A stretch of 64,000 nt of DNA from Hsuehochloa calcarea (taxonomy: Eukaryota; Streptophyta; Magnoliopsida; Poales; Poaceae). The DNA is taken from positions 34,437,662-34,501,661 of the forward strand of contig CM070604.1 of assembly GCA_036346395.1 (NCBI GenBank), read 5' to 3'. The notes under the pieces are model-generated. The model was not told the origin of the DNA and did no database searches. It worked only from the letters and a program-made list of their open reading frames with translations. This document shows positions 1 to 11,993 of this stretch, piece after piece (position 1 is the stretch's first letter; every line of letters begins with the position of its first letter). The position numbers and the translations under genes are program-made.

Positions 1-1679
1 ATAACTGACCTATACATATGTTACATCCAAGCTTATTTAAGTGGAGGCTGGATGTTTCATTTTCAGCATAAAGCAAGTTTTCATTTGTAATATTGTAGTA
101 CATTTAAAAGCAAGTTGGCAAATCTGTTTTTAATGGTCAAATAACAGACGACAACAGTAATAACGATAGATAGATGACAACAACATCCTGGAAGTGACTA
201 AACCTATAGTCACCACAACAATAGCATGAATTACCCATTCATGCCAACCATGTCAATTTTTAATTAAAAGGTTGTAGTCTAACTCTTGGAAGACCTCCCC
301 AAGCGTGTCCATAACCTAGGACGATGCTATTCGAATAGTTTTATCCCTGCAGGGGTGTACCAATGTACCCACACACCAGACCGCCTTTTTGCCAAGCTAT
401 TAAGCACACTTCCTTAGGTATGCCGGCACGGCTAAGTCCTACGAGACATTTCCAATATTATGCATTAACTACGAGCCGCCCGTATGGATAGAAACCCATA
501 CGTTGTGTCGGAGTCATCGTAAAGCCTCGGACCACTACCCATCGCAGGTAAAGCCTTGGACAAGTACGATGCGCCTCGAGGTGGAGAGCCTACCCGGAAT
601 CTCCACCACCGCACACCCAACACAAGAACACAGATCCTTTTTCACACAACACACACAACCCCCTCCCGCGAGTCAGAGATAACACACGCCAAAGTACTCA
701 GTCAAGAGAGGTCCCATATCCCTATCGCGTGGTTAGCACGCAAAAATGCTTGGTTTAATGTAACAAGATGTTCGGTCCTTGTTGACCCGGGCAAGACATC
801 CCCAAACCCAATAACCCACCATCCAACCACTTGCCCAAGTCTAAATCCTTTCATTTGTACTTTTTATTTTCGAAACAAATTATCACAAGGTGCTGGACAA
901 AGAGTAATAACATGATTTGTGTGATCAAGGTCATCGACTAAGTCGATAACCGCCTAATTCCACCGGTAGCTAAGCACTGCTAAGCATGATATCGAAAAGA
1001 CAAAGCATAATTAAATCACCAGGCTCTAATTCACCAGCGATATTAGTAACTTATGTTTGTGGCAGGGGATAACAATTTGAGGGCAACAATGCAATAAGAG
1101 TAACTACCTCTAATCGAGAAAATTAATTTGACACAAAAGCATACATACATATGATTTGTAAACAAGATATTAGACTTGCAAATAATGGAAACTTTATTAT
1201 CAAACTACTTGCCTGGTTGTTGTGGTTCAATATGTTGCGGAGGATCACTTAGGTGATCAATGTGCTATTCGGAACCTAACGAGAAAGCGAAAAAGAACCG
1301 ATAAGAACGAAGAAAACACAAAGACTTAACATCAAAGTTTCTCCGAATGCTTTGAAAATTTTACAGCAACAAGAGCATGATTTATAAGGAATTTATCAAC
1401 AAGAACCAATTGATTTGGATTCTTAATGCAAAAGATATGAGCAAAACAATTATGCTCAGTCCTATAAATCACAAATGCTACTGTTCATCTTAGCAAAAAA
1501 TTTCGGAGCTATAATGAGGTTAGAAACATTTTTAGATTAAAGTTTAGTTAAAAACATAACTAACAAAATTTGAATCGACTCAAAAGGAATTAAAATGAAA
1601 TAGTTATGCATTTTTCAAGTTAATTTTATTTTTTTAGTTGACAAATAATCCTTTCGGGAAAAACCAAAATTAAAACGAC

Positions 1680-2010
1680 GTGGACGAACTTGGATCATTG
1701 ATCTAGGATCCAACGGTCCAAGTCCACGGGGCAACGCTCGCACACGTGGTTCACACGTTCACCGTTGGCATTGGATCCAACGGTTTACGTGGACTAGCGC
1801 GTTCGGGTGGTCGGAACGTTCACACGCACATGAGCCGTTGATCTTGGATCCAACGATCCATGCGGATCGAACCGTTCGGACGGTCCGAACGTTTTCTCGA
1901 ATCGGGACCGTTGATTCTTGGATCCAACAGTCCACTGATCAAGGCATGCGATTGATCGAACGTTCGCGCGATCCTGGGTCGTAGATCTAAAGATCGATGG
2001 TCTACAGCGA
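1680..2010 (-). repeat. Array of palindromic modules inside LTR G1
   Basis: Two kinds of near-palindrome alternate: a module around CCGTTGGATC...GATCCAACGG and a module around GTTCGGACGGTCCGAACGTTC. They recur about every 60-75 bp. The same array is longer in the other copies (20560-21050, 22880-23380), and a smaller cluster lies at 2880-3100. The array sits mid-LTR, upstream (in LTR sense) of the region carrying the candidate TATA box by less than 1 kb, so a regulatory role is possible but not shown. Confidence 0.7.
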
Positions 2011-2620
2011 ACCACGTTCAAAAGCTCGCGCCCGATTTCGTCCGACAAAATGACGGTGAATGGAGGCTCACCGCCGGCGACAATGGTCACGGCGGTGCGA
2101 GCAAACGCCCAAAATGGGTCCGCAATAGTTTTGCGCACACCCTGGGACCAATTTCTACGGCTGCGGCGGTTTAGAACGCCGGCAAGCCGGAGTTGACAGA
2201 GATGACCAAAATGGCCAAAAAACAAAAAATGCAAAGGAGCTCTGCTGCGCTCCAAGTAAGCGTGTGCCAAACAATTAGGGACTAATGTGGAGTTACCTGA
2301 GCACGGGAAGGACACAGAGAAGGTTGGGTCTGCTCCGGTGATGAAAAATGGGGCTTTTGGCCGAAAAGGGGAAATCTCTAATTCAGTCAAGCCCTGAGCA
2401 AGATGAACAAAATTGAGCGAGGGTTAAGCTCAAGGGAGTAAAGAGGGAGCATAGGGATCAAGAATTGGAGAAAAGAGAGCCACTGTGGTACCGCCTTCAC
2501 CGAAAGCTTGAAGCTCGGCAATGGTGGCAGAAGTGCTTTCGGACGAATGCAGCTCAAACAACCACTGAAGTGCTAGCTAGAGTTGCGGAGATGCTAAAGG
2601 AAGGCAAAGGGGAAGCAATG

Positions 2621-2636
2621 GAGCTTAAATAGAGGA
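2621..2636 (-). promoter_or_regulatory. Candidate TATA box of LTR G1
   Basis: On the minus strand the sequence reads CCTCTATTTAAGCTCC. The equivalent place in copy d (21655-21672) and in G4 (near 46663-46678) keeps a TTTAA core. Position and conservation suit an LTR core promoter, but no start site can be read from sequence alone. Confidence 0.4.
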
Positions 2637-3666
2637 AATGGCAGAGAGCAACGACAATAAACCCTCTCGGGTCAAACCTGCCATGAGAGCACTTGAGAGC
2701 GACGGGTGCAGTTGAGAAATGGACTTTTGAGGGCGGCGCACGACGGGCAATTAATGCGAGCAGAGAGAGCCGTTTAAAGGTGGTCACCGAGGTGACGCAA
2801 CGCTGCGCCCTTCTCCTCTGCTTACGCCATAGCTTGACTCAAACGCATGCTCAGACTCGACGAAGGAGACGACTCGGCCACCGTTGGATTAAAATCGGAC
2901 GGTTAAAATGAACGGGATGATTGGAACGGTCCGAACGTTCACTTCAATCCAGGCCGTTGATATAAGATCCAACGATTCTCGTTGAACAAAACGTTCGGAT
3001 GGTCCGAACGTTCACACGCATATGAGTCGTTGATCTCAGATCCAACGATCAACGATACTCGCGCCCGGCGCATCAACGATACTCGCGCCCGAGCGACTGC
3101 GCCGGGTGCAGTTAGTTGACTGAACCAAGTCACTTGGCTCGAGCCCGAGTCTTACTCGCGCCAAAGGAATAGTGAAAACCAGTTAGGGTTTGAATTAAAC
3201 CGCTGATTTTTGGGGAATTTGCATAAGGTAGCAAACCAGCACCAAAAATCATGAAATTTTAACAGAATGCTGCTGACTGCAGGATAAACCTTACATAAAA
3301 TTTCCAGAGACTTTTATGCACTGCATTTTTCTCCAAAAATTCCAGAAGGTGTGAATTAGGGTTGGTACAAGGTTTGACTTGGTTTGACTTGACTCCAAAA
3401 TTATCTAATAATTTCTAAAAATCATGAAATAATTCAGAGGTGTTACCAAACCTCCCTAGAACTCAGGAAAATATTTACATAGGTTTGGCACAAGATCTTT
3501 GCGAAAGAGGTTTTTGATTGGAGTCAATTGAGGATTTTGATTTTGATTTCCATAATTCCTTTACAAGAATTACAGAAATGGCCAAAGACTTCAAGATGCA
3601 AGAAAAGTTTTAATTTCTTCTCATTTTCCTACATTTGAAATACAAATCCACATTTGGGATGTTACA

Positions 3667-3941
3667 ATGCACGCTACTTATCTTAAATCAGAATTCATTG
3701 ATTATTTCCGTTTCATGATAGCTATTTGATAATTGTTGAATTGTAATAAGCGAACTTGGTTACAGTTATCTTGCTCTCATATTTTAGATGTTTTCCTATC
3801 TTTAATTGGAATTGTTACTTATCATTACTATCGTATGAACTGTTGTTATATAATCAATGTTATTCGTGTAATTCTGTTGGTTCCTAGTGTTTTGATAAAG
3901 ATTGAGTGACATCTTGACTTCCGAATAGTCAGGGTGTTATA
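3667..3941 (+). repeat. 5' LTR remnant of element A
   Basis: This 275-bp piece aligns end to end with 10909-11183 of the 3' LTR and ends GTTATA, where the 3' LTR keeps GTTACA. The missing upstream ~1.86 kb would lie on the far side of G1. Confidence 0.9.
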
Positions 3942-3943
3942 GT

Positions 3944-3955
3944 TGGTATCAGAGC
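3944..3955 (+). other. Primer-binding site of element A (tRNA-Met)
   Basis: TGGTATCAGAGC, complementary to the 3' end of initiator tRNA-Met, lies two bases after the LTR end. This is the normal priming site for minus-strand synthesis in this lineage. Confidence 0.92.
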
Positions 3956-4143
3956 GGGCTTTAGGTCCGTGGTTAATACAAAAATATTAAATTGACACAC
4001 TCTGCAAAGTAGGAAGGTTTGAGTAATTCATTACTTCCACATTTTCATTGATGTTTTTCACTTATTACTCTGATGATGAATTACTTTGCACTTCTATTCC
4101 TGTTAAGTTATATGTTTGGCTTTGTTTGTTGTGATGTTCTTAG

Positions 4144-5260
4144 ATGGCAAGAGGTAGATGCCATGGCCGTGGTCGTCCACCGACCCGTGGTCGTGATCGT
4201 GGACGTGGTCCGGCTGATTTCTTCGTCTTCGTTTGAAGGGTTGGCTGGTGCTGCTACTAAGGAGATTGCCTCAGCTGCGTATCCGGTCGCTGAGCCTCCA
4301 GCCGCGTTAGCAAACCTTATTCAAAATCTCCTGAGGGAGAACCAGCAACTCCACCAGCAAATGCAGGCGGCATTCCCTACAGCCGCCGTACCCATAGCAG
4401 AACCCGTTGCTGCAGCGATTCCACCCGAGACTAGGATGAGTCTCCGTGAGTGGATCTCGCTTCGCCTAGACACCTTCGATGGAGCGGGTACTCCAGTGCA
4501 GGCTACTGATTGGCTGAGATACATGGATAGACAGTTTGGGGCTCTAGAGATGACTTCTGAGCAGAAGGTGCGGTTTGTAGCCTTTAAGTTGAAAGGCCAG
4601 GCTGACATATGGTGGGAAGGATTGCTGTCTGTTAGGACCCCCGATCTGGGACCAGCCACTTGGGAGTTATTTGTGGAGCACTTCAGAACAAAGTTCTATC
4701 CAGATTCTTTCATTGAGAAGATGGAGCAATCGCTGCTAAAGTTTGTGCAAGGGAAGATGACAATATCCGAGTATGAGGCTGGGTTCAATAACCTGGTGCG
4801 CTTTGTACCAGCGGTAGCGAATGATGACTGAGAGAAGGCTAAGAGGTTCCGACGGGGCCTCAACCAGGCGTATCGCCAAATTCAGGGGCGGCAGATCATG
4901 TGACTTCACTTCGGTGGTCGGCGGTGCCGAAGTATGGAATTGGAGAAAGATCCCTCTTCGCAGAGGCAGGATGCTGGTGACCCTGTTGTCACTGGTGGTT
5001 CTAGCAGTGGTCAGAACCAGAGTTTTGGCGGGGGAGGTGGCTCTTCCCAACGACCCAACGACCTGCTCCCAAGAGGTTTCAGGGGGGCCGGTACTCTCGG
5101 CCTGTGCAGTAGTGGCAGCCTTCCTCTTCAGCTCCACGTTCTTCGTCTTTCACCCCACTGATGCGCCCTATTCTAGGTCAGGGTATGATGTGTTTCCGGT
5201 GTGGTGAGGGACATCGAGCTTCAGAATGTTCCTTCAAGGGGACATGCCTCAGTGTGGACG
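4144..5260 (+). pseudogene. gag: Element A gag (capsid/nucleocapsid), frameshifted
   Basis: The likely start is the ATG at 4144, opening a short Arg/Gly-rich stretch (MARGRCHGRGRPP) that is soon lost to a shift; the longer frame opening at 4073 enters from non-coding leader and is not a credible start. From about 4440 the frame encodes a retrotransposon gag domain with LDTFDGAG, DWLRYMDRQF and ADIWWEGL, up to a TGA at 4829-4831 (after VANDD). Homology continues in other frames to a zinc knuckle near 5191 (CFRCGEGHRASEC, CX2CX4HX4C intact). Gag would package element RNA in cytoplasmic particles. At least two frameshifts and a stop make it non-functional. Confidence 0.8.
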
Positions 5261-5589
5261 GGACAGCCACAAGTCGTCAGTGTGCAAACAGAACCCAGCG
5301 AGCATCATCAGATGTGAGTCGATGCAGCGGCATCTTACGCGGTGTTCCTCGGGGTTGGTTCGAGCCCTAGCGGCGGTTTACGTACCACGATTTCCTCGGT
5401 GGGTTCCTCCTGCAGCTTTTACTCCGACACCTCCTGCGGGGTTATCCTGGAACCCCGTACCGTCTGCACCGTCGTTGTTTATTCCTCCCACGGCAGTTCC
5501 TGGTTATCCTTCACCGAGTGTTGGTGCATCTTCTGCTGCTGCACCGCCGGGGGTCTACGCCATGCCCACCCTGAGACTATGTGCCGTCC

Positions 5590-8500
5590 TGACGCGGTGA
5601 CAGGTACTCTTCTAGTCGATTTGCATGATGCTTTCGTTCTGTTTGATTCAGGGGCTACTTATTATTTTGTGTCCCTGGAGTTTGCTAGAAGAGCGGGGTT
5701 GAGTTTGCAAAATATTTCTGAGTCTGTGGTAGTCAGCTCTCCTGGGGGTCTTATCTCTAGCTCTACGGCTTGTCCTGGCTGTTCCATCATTATCGATGAT
5801 GAGGTTTTCACCGCCAACTTGATGGTAATTCAGTTGTCACCATTTGATGTTATTCTGGGTATGGACTGGTTATTCCGATACCGTGCTAAGATATGTTGTT
5901 TCTGGAAGACGGTGATTTTACAAGCCCCGTCCGGTGAAGAACTGGTATTTCAAGGCAGTGCACTGTCTGATTCATTGTTCGTGTTGGCTAGTCTGTTTCC
6001 TAGTCGCCAAGCGTCAACCATTGGCTTGCTTTGGTCTCTCAACGAGAAGACTGACTCTTCACTGCGGATCGAGGAGATTCCAGTTGTGAATGAGTTTTCC
6101 GATGTTTTTCCTGTGGAGCTTCCAGGAATGCCTCCAGTGCGGAAAGTGGAGTTCCGGATTGATCTTATTCTGAGAACTCGACCCATATCAATGTCTCCTT
6201 ACCGTTTGGCTCGACCCTTTCAAGAGGAGTTGAAGAAGTTGGACGATCTTCTGTCCAAAGGTATGATTCAACGTAGTGTTTCGCCGTGGGGCGCGCCTGT
6301 TCTTTTTACTAAGAAGAAAGATGGCAGTTGGCGAATGTGTGTGGACTATCGGTCTCTTAATCAGGCGACTGTGAAGAATAAATAACCTTTGCCCCGCATT
6401 GAGGATCTCTTTGACCAATTGAAGGGGGCTAAAGTATTTTCCAGGATTGACCTCCAGTCAGGTTATAATCAGATTCGGGTTCGTGAGCAGGATATTGAGA
6501 AGACATCTTTCTCTACGAGGTATGATCATTATGAGTATAAAGTTATGTCTTTTGGGCTAAAGAATGCTCCTGCACTTTTCATGGAAGCCATGAACAATAT
6601 GCTTCATCAATATCTTGATGATTTCATTGTAGTATTCATAGACGATATACTGATTTATTCAAATACGAAAGAGGATCACACCCAACATCTGAGGTTGGTA
6701 CTTGTGACTCTAAGGGAGAATCAATTTTATGCCAAGCTGAAGAAGTGTGAGTTCTGGATTTCTGAAGTTGGGTTTCCGGGCCATGTAATTAATCAGGAGG
6801 GTATTTCAGTTGATCCTAACAAGATCTCGACAGTGGTAGAGTGGAAGTGGCCAACCAATGTCAAGGAAGTAAGGAGTTTTCTGGGTTTAGCTGGCTATTA
6901 CCGGCGTTTCGTGGAGGGTTTTTCAACCATTGCTAGACCGATGTCCCAGTTGACACAGAAAGGTGTTAGGTTCGATGGTGCGATGCACGTGGCGTAGTTT
7001 TGCACTTTGAAAGATAGGTTGGTGATCGCTCTAATTCTTACTCTTCCCGAGCACGAGGCGGTTCACCATCTATTCAGATGCGTCTATAGTTGGACTTGGT
7101 TGTGTACTCATGCAGGATGGCAAAGTGATTGCCTATGCATCGAGGCAGTTGAAGAAACATGAGCAAAATTATCCTGCTCATGATCTAGAGCTTGCTGTAG
7201 TGGTTCACACTTTGAAGATCTGCACCCTTATTTGTACGGCGAATCTTGGGATGTATTCACTGATCACAAGAGTCTAAAATACATCTTTACCCAGGAGGAC
7301 TTGAACTTAAGACAGAGAAGATGGCTAGAGTTGATCAAGGACTATGATCTCACTATTCAGTACCATCCTGGCAAGGCTAATGTAGTAGCAGATGCTTTGA
7401 GTCGCAAGGCGACACCTCCTACTCTCAGTTGTCTTACTGCTGATTTTGAGCGTATGGATAGTTCCTTTTGCTTTGCGGGTACCGCCCAGACCGAGACTCA
7501 GTTGCTTCTTGAGTCAGCCCTTCCAGATCGAGTGCGGGAAGCCCAAAAGCACGATCAGATGTTCCAGTGAGTGAGGAAATGTTTTGTTGAGGGCAAGCAA
7601 GGCCACTTCAGTGTAGATGAGACTGGTGTATTACGTTTTAAAGGACGCCTCTGTGTACCACAGGAGTCTCAGGTTAAAGATGAAATTCTAAGGGAAGCTT
7701 ATCGTACTCCGTATACTGTGCATCCGGGTGAGACCAAGATGTACAAGGATTTGAAAAGAGTTTCTGGTGGAAGAGAATGAAAGTTGACATCGCTCAATAT
7801 GTAGCATCTTGTGGGGTTTGCCAGCGGGTCAAGGTTGAGCATAAGCGACCAGCAGGGTTGCTGCAACCCTTGGAGGTTCCAGTATGGCCGTGGGATGACA
7901 TATCCATGGATTTCGTAGTTGGTTTACCTCGCACGCAGCGAGGGAAGGATGCTATATGGGTTATAGTGGACCGGTTTAGTAAGTCTGCTCACTTCATTCC
8001 TATCCGTACAACCAATTCAGCAAGTGATATGGCTCCCCTATATGTGCGAGAGATTGTGCGGCTGCACGGATTTCCTAAAACTATTGTTTCTGATCAAGAT
8101 GCTAAATTTGTCTCCAAGTTCTGGGAGAGTTTGCAGAGTGCCCTGGGCACACAGTTTCGTCTTAGCACCGTATTTCACCCCCAGACGGATGGTCAGTCCG
8201 AGCGCACCATACAGACTCTAGAGGATATGCTCAGGTGTTGTGTGATGTATTGGAAGGGAGGCTGTGAAGATCATTTGGCTTTGGCAGAGTTCGCCTATAA
8301 CAACAGCTATCACACGAGTATTTGAGCTACCCCATTTGAGGTTCTTTATGGGCGGAGGTGTAGGTCCCCATTGTGCTGGGATGCCGTTGGAGAGCGAGCA
8401 GTTTTGGGTCCCAATTGGGTTCAACAGACTGTGGTTAGAGTGGCAGAGATTAGGAAGAATCATTGGTGGTCGCCAGAGCCGGCTGTAAGAGCCGTGTGAT

Positions 8501-8957
8501 GTCGAGGCGAGATTTGGAATTCGATGTGGGGGACGAGGTTTTGTTGAGAGTATCGTCTACAAGGGGCGTAGTGCGGTTCGGTACCAAAGGGAAGCTTAGC
8601 CCGAGGTACGTTGGGCCATTTCCAATCGTGGCACGAATTGGAAAACTGGCTTATCGTTTGGATCTTTCTGAGACCATGTGCGGAGTTCACAACGTATTTC
8701 ATGTTTCGATGTTGAGGAAGTTCCTGAGAGATCCAAAACATATTATTCCTTTGGAGCCTTTGAGCAATGAGCAAGACCTTACTTTCGAGTCCCGGCCAGT
8801 GAAAATTTTAGAAGAGTCAGAACGGGTTATGAGGAACAACACCCTGAAGTATATTAAGGTTCTTTGGTCTCAACAAACTAAGAGAGAGGCCACGTGGGAG
8901 CTAGAGTCCCGCATTCGAGAGCAGTATCCATATTTGTTTGCTTCTGGTACGTGTTAA
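5590..8957 (+). pseudogene. pol: Element A pol: protease, RT, RNase H, integrase, chromodomain (broken)
   Basis: Protease shows LFDSGA near 5639. RT follows with RMCVDYRSLNQ near 6330, an in-frame TAA at 6382-6384, and the catalytic FIDDIL near 6635. RNase H (about 7060-7430) contains YSDASIVGLG, FTDHKSL and ADALSRK but is frameshifted near 7000 and 7230. Integrase has a CGVC zinc-finger half near 7812, the catalytic MDFVVGLP and VSDQDAKF, and HPQTDGQSER, with stops at about 7778 and 8322 and a frame change near 8490. The last 60 residues (VKILEE...REATWELESRI) look like a chromodomain, which in chromoviruses steers integration to heterochromatin. Catalytic residues survive but the reading frame does not. 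Confidence 0.85.
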
Positions 8958-9031
8958 TCATTGTTTTCAATTCTGTGGTATTCTTTTCTCGTACTCGTTT
9001 CGATGGTTAGAATTCGAGGTCGAATTCTGTT

Positions 9032-9044
9032 AAGGGGGGTAGAA
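9032..9044 (+). other. Polypurine tract of element A
   Basis: AAGGGGGGTAGAA directly precedes the 3' LTR start TGTAATATTCC, the normal place for plus-strand priming. Confidence 0.85.
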
Positions 9045-11183
9045 TGTAATATTCCGGAATCGAATCGGGAGAATTTAAAAGAAGCCGGGGACGAAAAGAC
9101 AATTAAAGAAATGGAATTTCCTGTTGAGAGAGGGGGTTTTCATAAAACATTTGACAACCTGGGCCGCGGGCCGCGGCCTAGGAGGCCCAAGAGGGGATGC
9201 CCAGCCTAGGGGGGCCGGCCAAGGGGGGAGGCGCCCCAAACTCTAGCCGCCTCCCCCCACTCCCTCCACTTCCCCTCATAGCCGCCACCCTCTTCCTCCT
9301 CCCACCGGCGCCCCTTGCTGCTCCTTGGCGTCGTCTCGCTGCTGTGGTGTCATCCCCGGTGATCCCCGGTGTTGCTTCCCAGGATCTCCTCCGAAGTCGC
9401 TACCTCCCGCCGTCGTCACCGGCCGTTCGTCGGCGTTCTTGTCGTCGGCCATTGGAGAGGGAAGAGAGGAGAAGGGAGGGAGGTCTTCGGGAAATGGATC
9501 AACATCTTCCTTCAGGTCTACAAGGGTAACGAGGAGTCTCACCCGCTGTTTGATATTGTTTGGAGGTAGATTGATCGATTAGTGGTAAACCGTTATGCTG
9601 TCTATCAGATTCCGGATTAGATCCAGAAGTTTGTGCGCCCAGTTTGGGTATCTTAGAAACAGAATATGATATTTTTGTCTCCCAGAATTTTGTAGCCCTG
9701 ATTTTGATATTTCCATAGCCACTGAGATCAAGAGATTCCGCCTTACGATTTAGGAGATATGAGTTATTCTTTGCGCACTGTTCTGTCTGTCTAACGAGAA
9801 GGAACTGTCTGTTTGTTCCTTAATTTTGACCTTGTTTTTGTTGGATTCAGAACCTCCACCCAACTAGGTTATTGTAGAATTTTTAATAATATTTCCATAT
9901 TGATAAATATCACCTCCATTGGATTTGTATAATGAAAGTTATGTCATTTTCTTTACTGCTTTTTTGTGGTCTAGACAGATGTCTGTCAGACATTTTCAAC
10001 TACGGGTTAGCCAATTGTCTTGGCCAAATCGATAAACCCTGTCATCTAGAGTTTCATAGTTCTGTACGTTAAGTTTCATTGCGAATTGGTTTCATGTCAT
10101 TTTGAGTTCCAGATAATTAATTATGATTTTTCTCGTACTGCTGTCCTGGAGAGCGTAAGCTGGCTGATTAGTGTAATAGTCAGTTGGAACCCGTGGGTTG
10201 TGTTGGATAGATAGAGGTTTATGGTAGCACACTTGTAGCTTTGTCATACCTTGTTATCCTTATCCTGATTATATATTTGTGTAGGTGGTGAGGCGGTGAG
10301 TGGAGGGGCACATTTGCTGCCTCCTAACACGTCACAGTGCGGGAGGCAAGCACTTTGTCTTTTCATATGGAATGTTGATGATTGTATGTGGTTGTATTGC
10401 TAGATTTGCTATTCATGTTCCTATGCAACGTACTGTTTTCATTCTTATGTGATAAAGATTCAATGCATGTTATTCATTCCATACACGCATCGTTTTCGTT
10501 TTGACCACGGGAGCGGAAATTGAAAGACACATCAACTCCAGTATGGGCATGTTAGTCCCACCACTCCAATGTGGGCAATATTGGACACCCGTATGAAATG
10601 TTCTTCATACGGTATTTGGGATCCCCGGACTTTGTTAAGTTCGGGCTTAAGTGAACACCGACGGGTGTATCACTAGTTATACCGGTATAAGCTGATGAGC
10701 AGTCCATTCCTTCAATGCATTCTTTCATTCCATTCATTCATGTATGTGTTTCAAGAATTGTTCATGTTTCGGTTGTAATTAGCTTGTCCAATTTATGCTT
10801 GATTTAACATGTTTAGTACTTGCTGAGTCTTTGGCTGATTCATACTTGCTTGTTTAATTTAGGTAAATGATGAGGAAGACAAGTTTTGGGAGTGATTAGT
10901 CCAGCACGATGCACGCCACTTATGTTAAATCAAAATTCATTGATTATTTCTGTTTCATGACAGCTATTTGATAATTGTTGAATTATAATAAGCCAACTTG
11001 GTTACAGTTATCTTGCTCTCATATTTGAGATGTTTTCTTATCTTTAATTGGAATTGCTACTTATCATTACTATCGTATGAACTGTTGTTATATAATCAAT
11101 GCTATTCGTGTAATTATGTTGGTTCCTAGTATTTTGATTAAGATTGAGTGACATCTTGACTTCCGAATAGTCAGGGTGTTACA
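9045..11183 (+). repeat. 3' LTR of element A (complete)
   Basis: It begins TGTAATATTCCGG after the polypurine tract and ends CAGGGTGTTACA. The first 250 bp are GC-rich (about 9160-9300, with CCGCGGGCCGCGGCC), the rest AT-rich. Short open frames in 9197-9582 are low-complexity readings of the GC-rich part, without a recognised domain. No clear TATA box was found. Confidence 0.88.
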
Positions 11184-11993
11184 TCACCGCAAGCACAGAA
11201 TGGCTCAGCAAGGAAGTCATCAACCACAGTTGAAGGCAAGAATGGTTCCACTGCAGTTTAACCGTTTTCCACCTCAGAATTTTGTCAGACCACTTGCACT
11301 CACGTCAGCACCTCGTCCAGTTGCTGAGAACTTCCGCAATCCCGCACCAGTCAACCCCAATCCAGGAAGCAACCCACAAAGTGGACCCAGAGTTTGTTTT
11401 ACCTCCCATCAGCCAGGGCACTTCGCCAAACGATGTCCGCAGAATGAAACTATCACTCCAGTATGTTTCAACCTTGGGACTACACTAGCCAAGACACCAG
11501 CACAAAGAAACTATCAAGGAACTTCTCAAGCCACCCGTCAATCCGGAGGAACACCGCAATTAGTGGTCAGAGACCGTGTCAACCACGTCACTCTAGAAGG
11601 AGCCCAGGAAGCACCCACGTTGTACTGGGTAGGTTTCTGGTAAATTCAGTACCTGCATCAGTTCTGTTTGATTCTTGAGCTTCGCATTCGTTCGTTTCTG
11701 GAGTTTTTGCAACTAAAAATAATTTAGAAGTTATGCATCTTAAGCATACTCTGTTAGTCTAATCGCCTAGAGCAGAGCTAAGTTCTAAGTTGGGATGTTT
11801 AGGAGCTAAGTTACTCATAGCTGGAGTCGAGTTTCTAGCCAACCTAATTGTTCTAAACACCTAGACCATGGATATCATCCTTGGCATGGATTGGTTATCC
11901 ATGCACAAAGCTGTGCTAGATTGTGGCCGAAGAGCCGTAACAATCGAGGATACCAATGGAAGAAAAGTGGAGTTTCTAGCCACCTCAGTACAT
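11184..11993 (+). pseudogene. F3: fragment of a family F gag-protease region
   Basis: The translation follows the minus-strand gag-pol of F2 (43962 downward) almost residue for residue: HRMAQQGSHQPQLKAR, PAPVNPNPGSNPQ, a nucleocapsid knuckle and then the protease segment (ASVLFDS, ILGMDWL). Several breaks are visible: the knuckle reads CFTSHQPGHFAKRC, so its second Cys is Ser; a frame change lies near 11620; stops occur at the DSGA motif, after HTLLV and after IVLNT. The left end is set by the 3' LTR of A, the right end by LTR K, so this is the piece of an older F element left between two later insertions. Confidence 0.85.

Larger units (their letters stand above)
1..3666 (-). mobile_element. 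LTR of family G, copy G1 (5' part; 3' end off the left edge)
   Basis: Read on the minus strand it starts at 3666 with TGTAACATCCCAAATGTGG, the terminus also seen at 18654, and continues without coding sequence to base 1. Aligned by eye it matches 19949-22606 (minus), 22726-27539 (plus) and 43963-46931 (minus). Those copies show that about 500 bp, ending GGGGTCTCACA, lie beyond the window, so the full LTR is about 4.2 kb. It is inserted in the 5' LTR of element A: the next bases, ATGCA at 3667-3671, should be the target duplication. The open reading frames inside it recur only because the LTR copies are similar, and none has a recognisable domain. Confidence 0.85.
3667..11183 (+). mobile_element. 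Element A: Tekay-type Ty3/gypsy chromovirus, 5' LTR truncated
   Basis: The order 5' LTR remnant, tRNA-Met primer site, gag, protease, RT, RNase H, integrase, chromodomain, polypurine tract and 3' LTR defines a Ty3/gypsy chromovirus; the chromodomain-like C-terminus and 2.1-kb LTR fit the Tekay (Del) lineage. The start is cut by G1, so only the last 275 bp of the 5' LTR remain. Comparing that remnant with 10909-11183 I count about 15 differences in 275 positions, so the insertion is not recent. Coding frames carry many stops and shifts. On the right A abuts family F gag sequence (11184), its insertion target; TCACC at 11184-11188 should be half of its target duplication. Confidence 0.88.

Noticed and set aside
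4073..4143. Hydrophobic N-terminus (MMNYFALLFLLSYMFGFVCC) that looks like a signal peptide on element A gag
   Set aside because: It is leader sequence read in frame by chance; the gag start is the ATG at 4144 in another frame.
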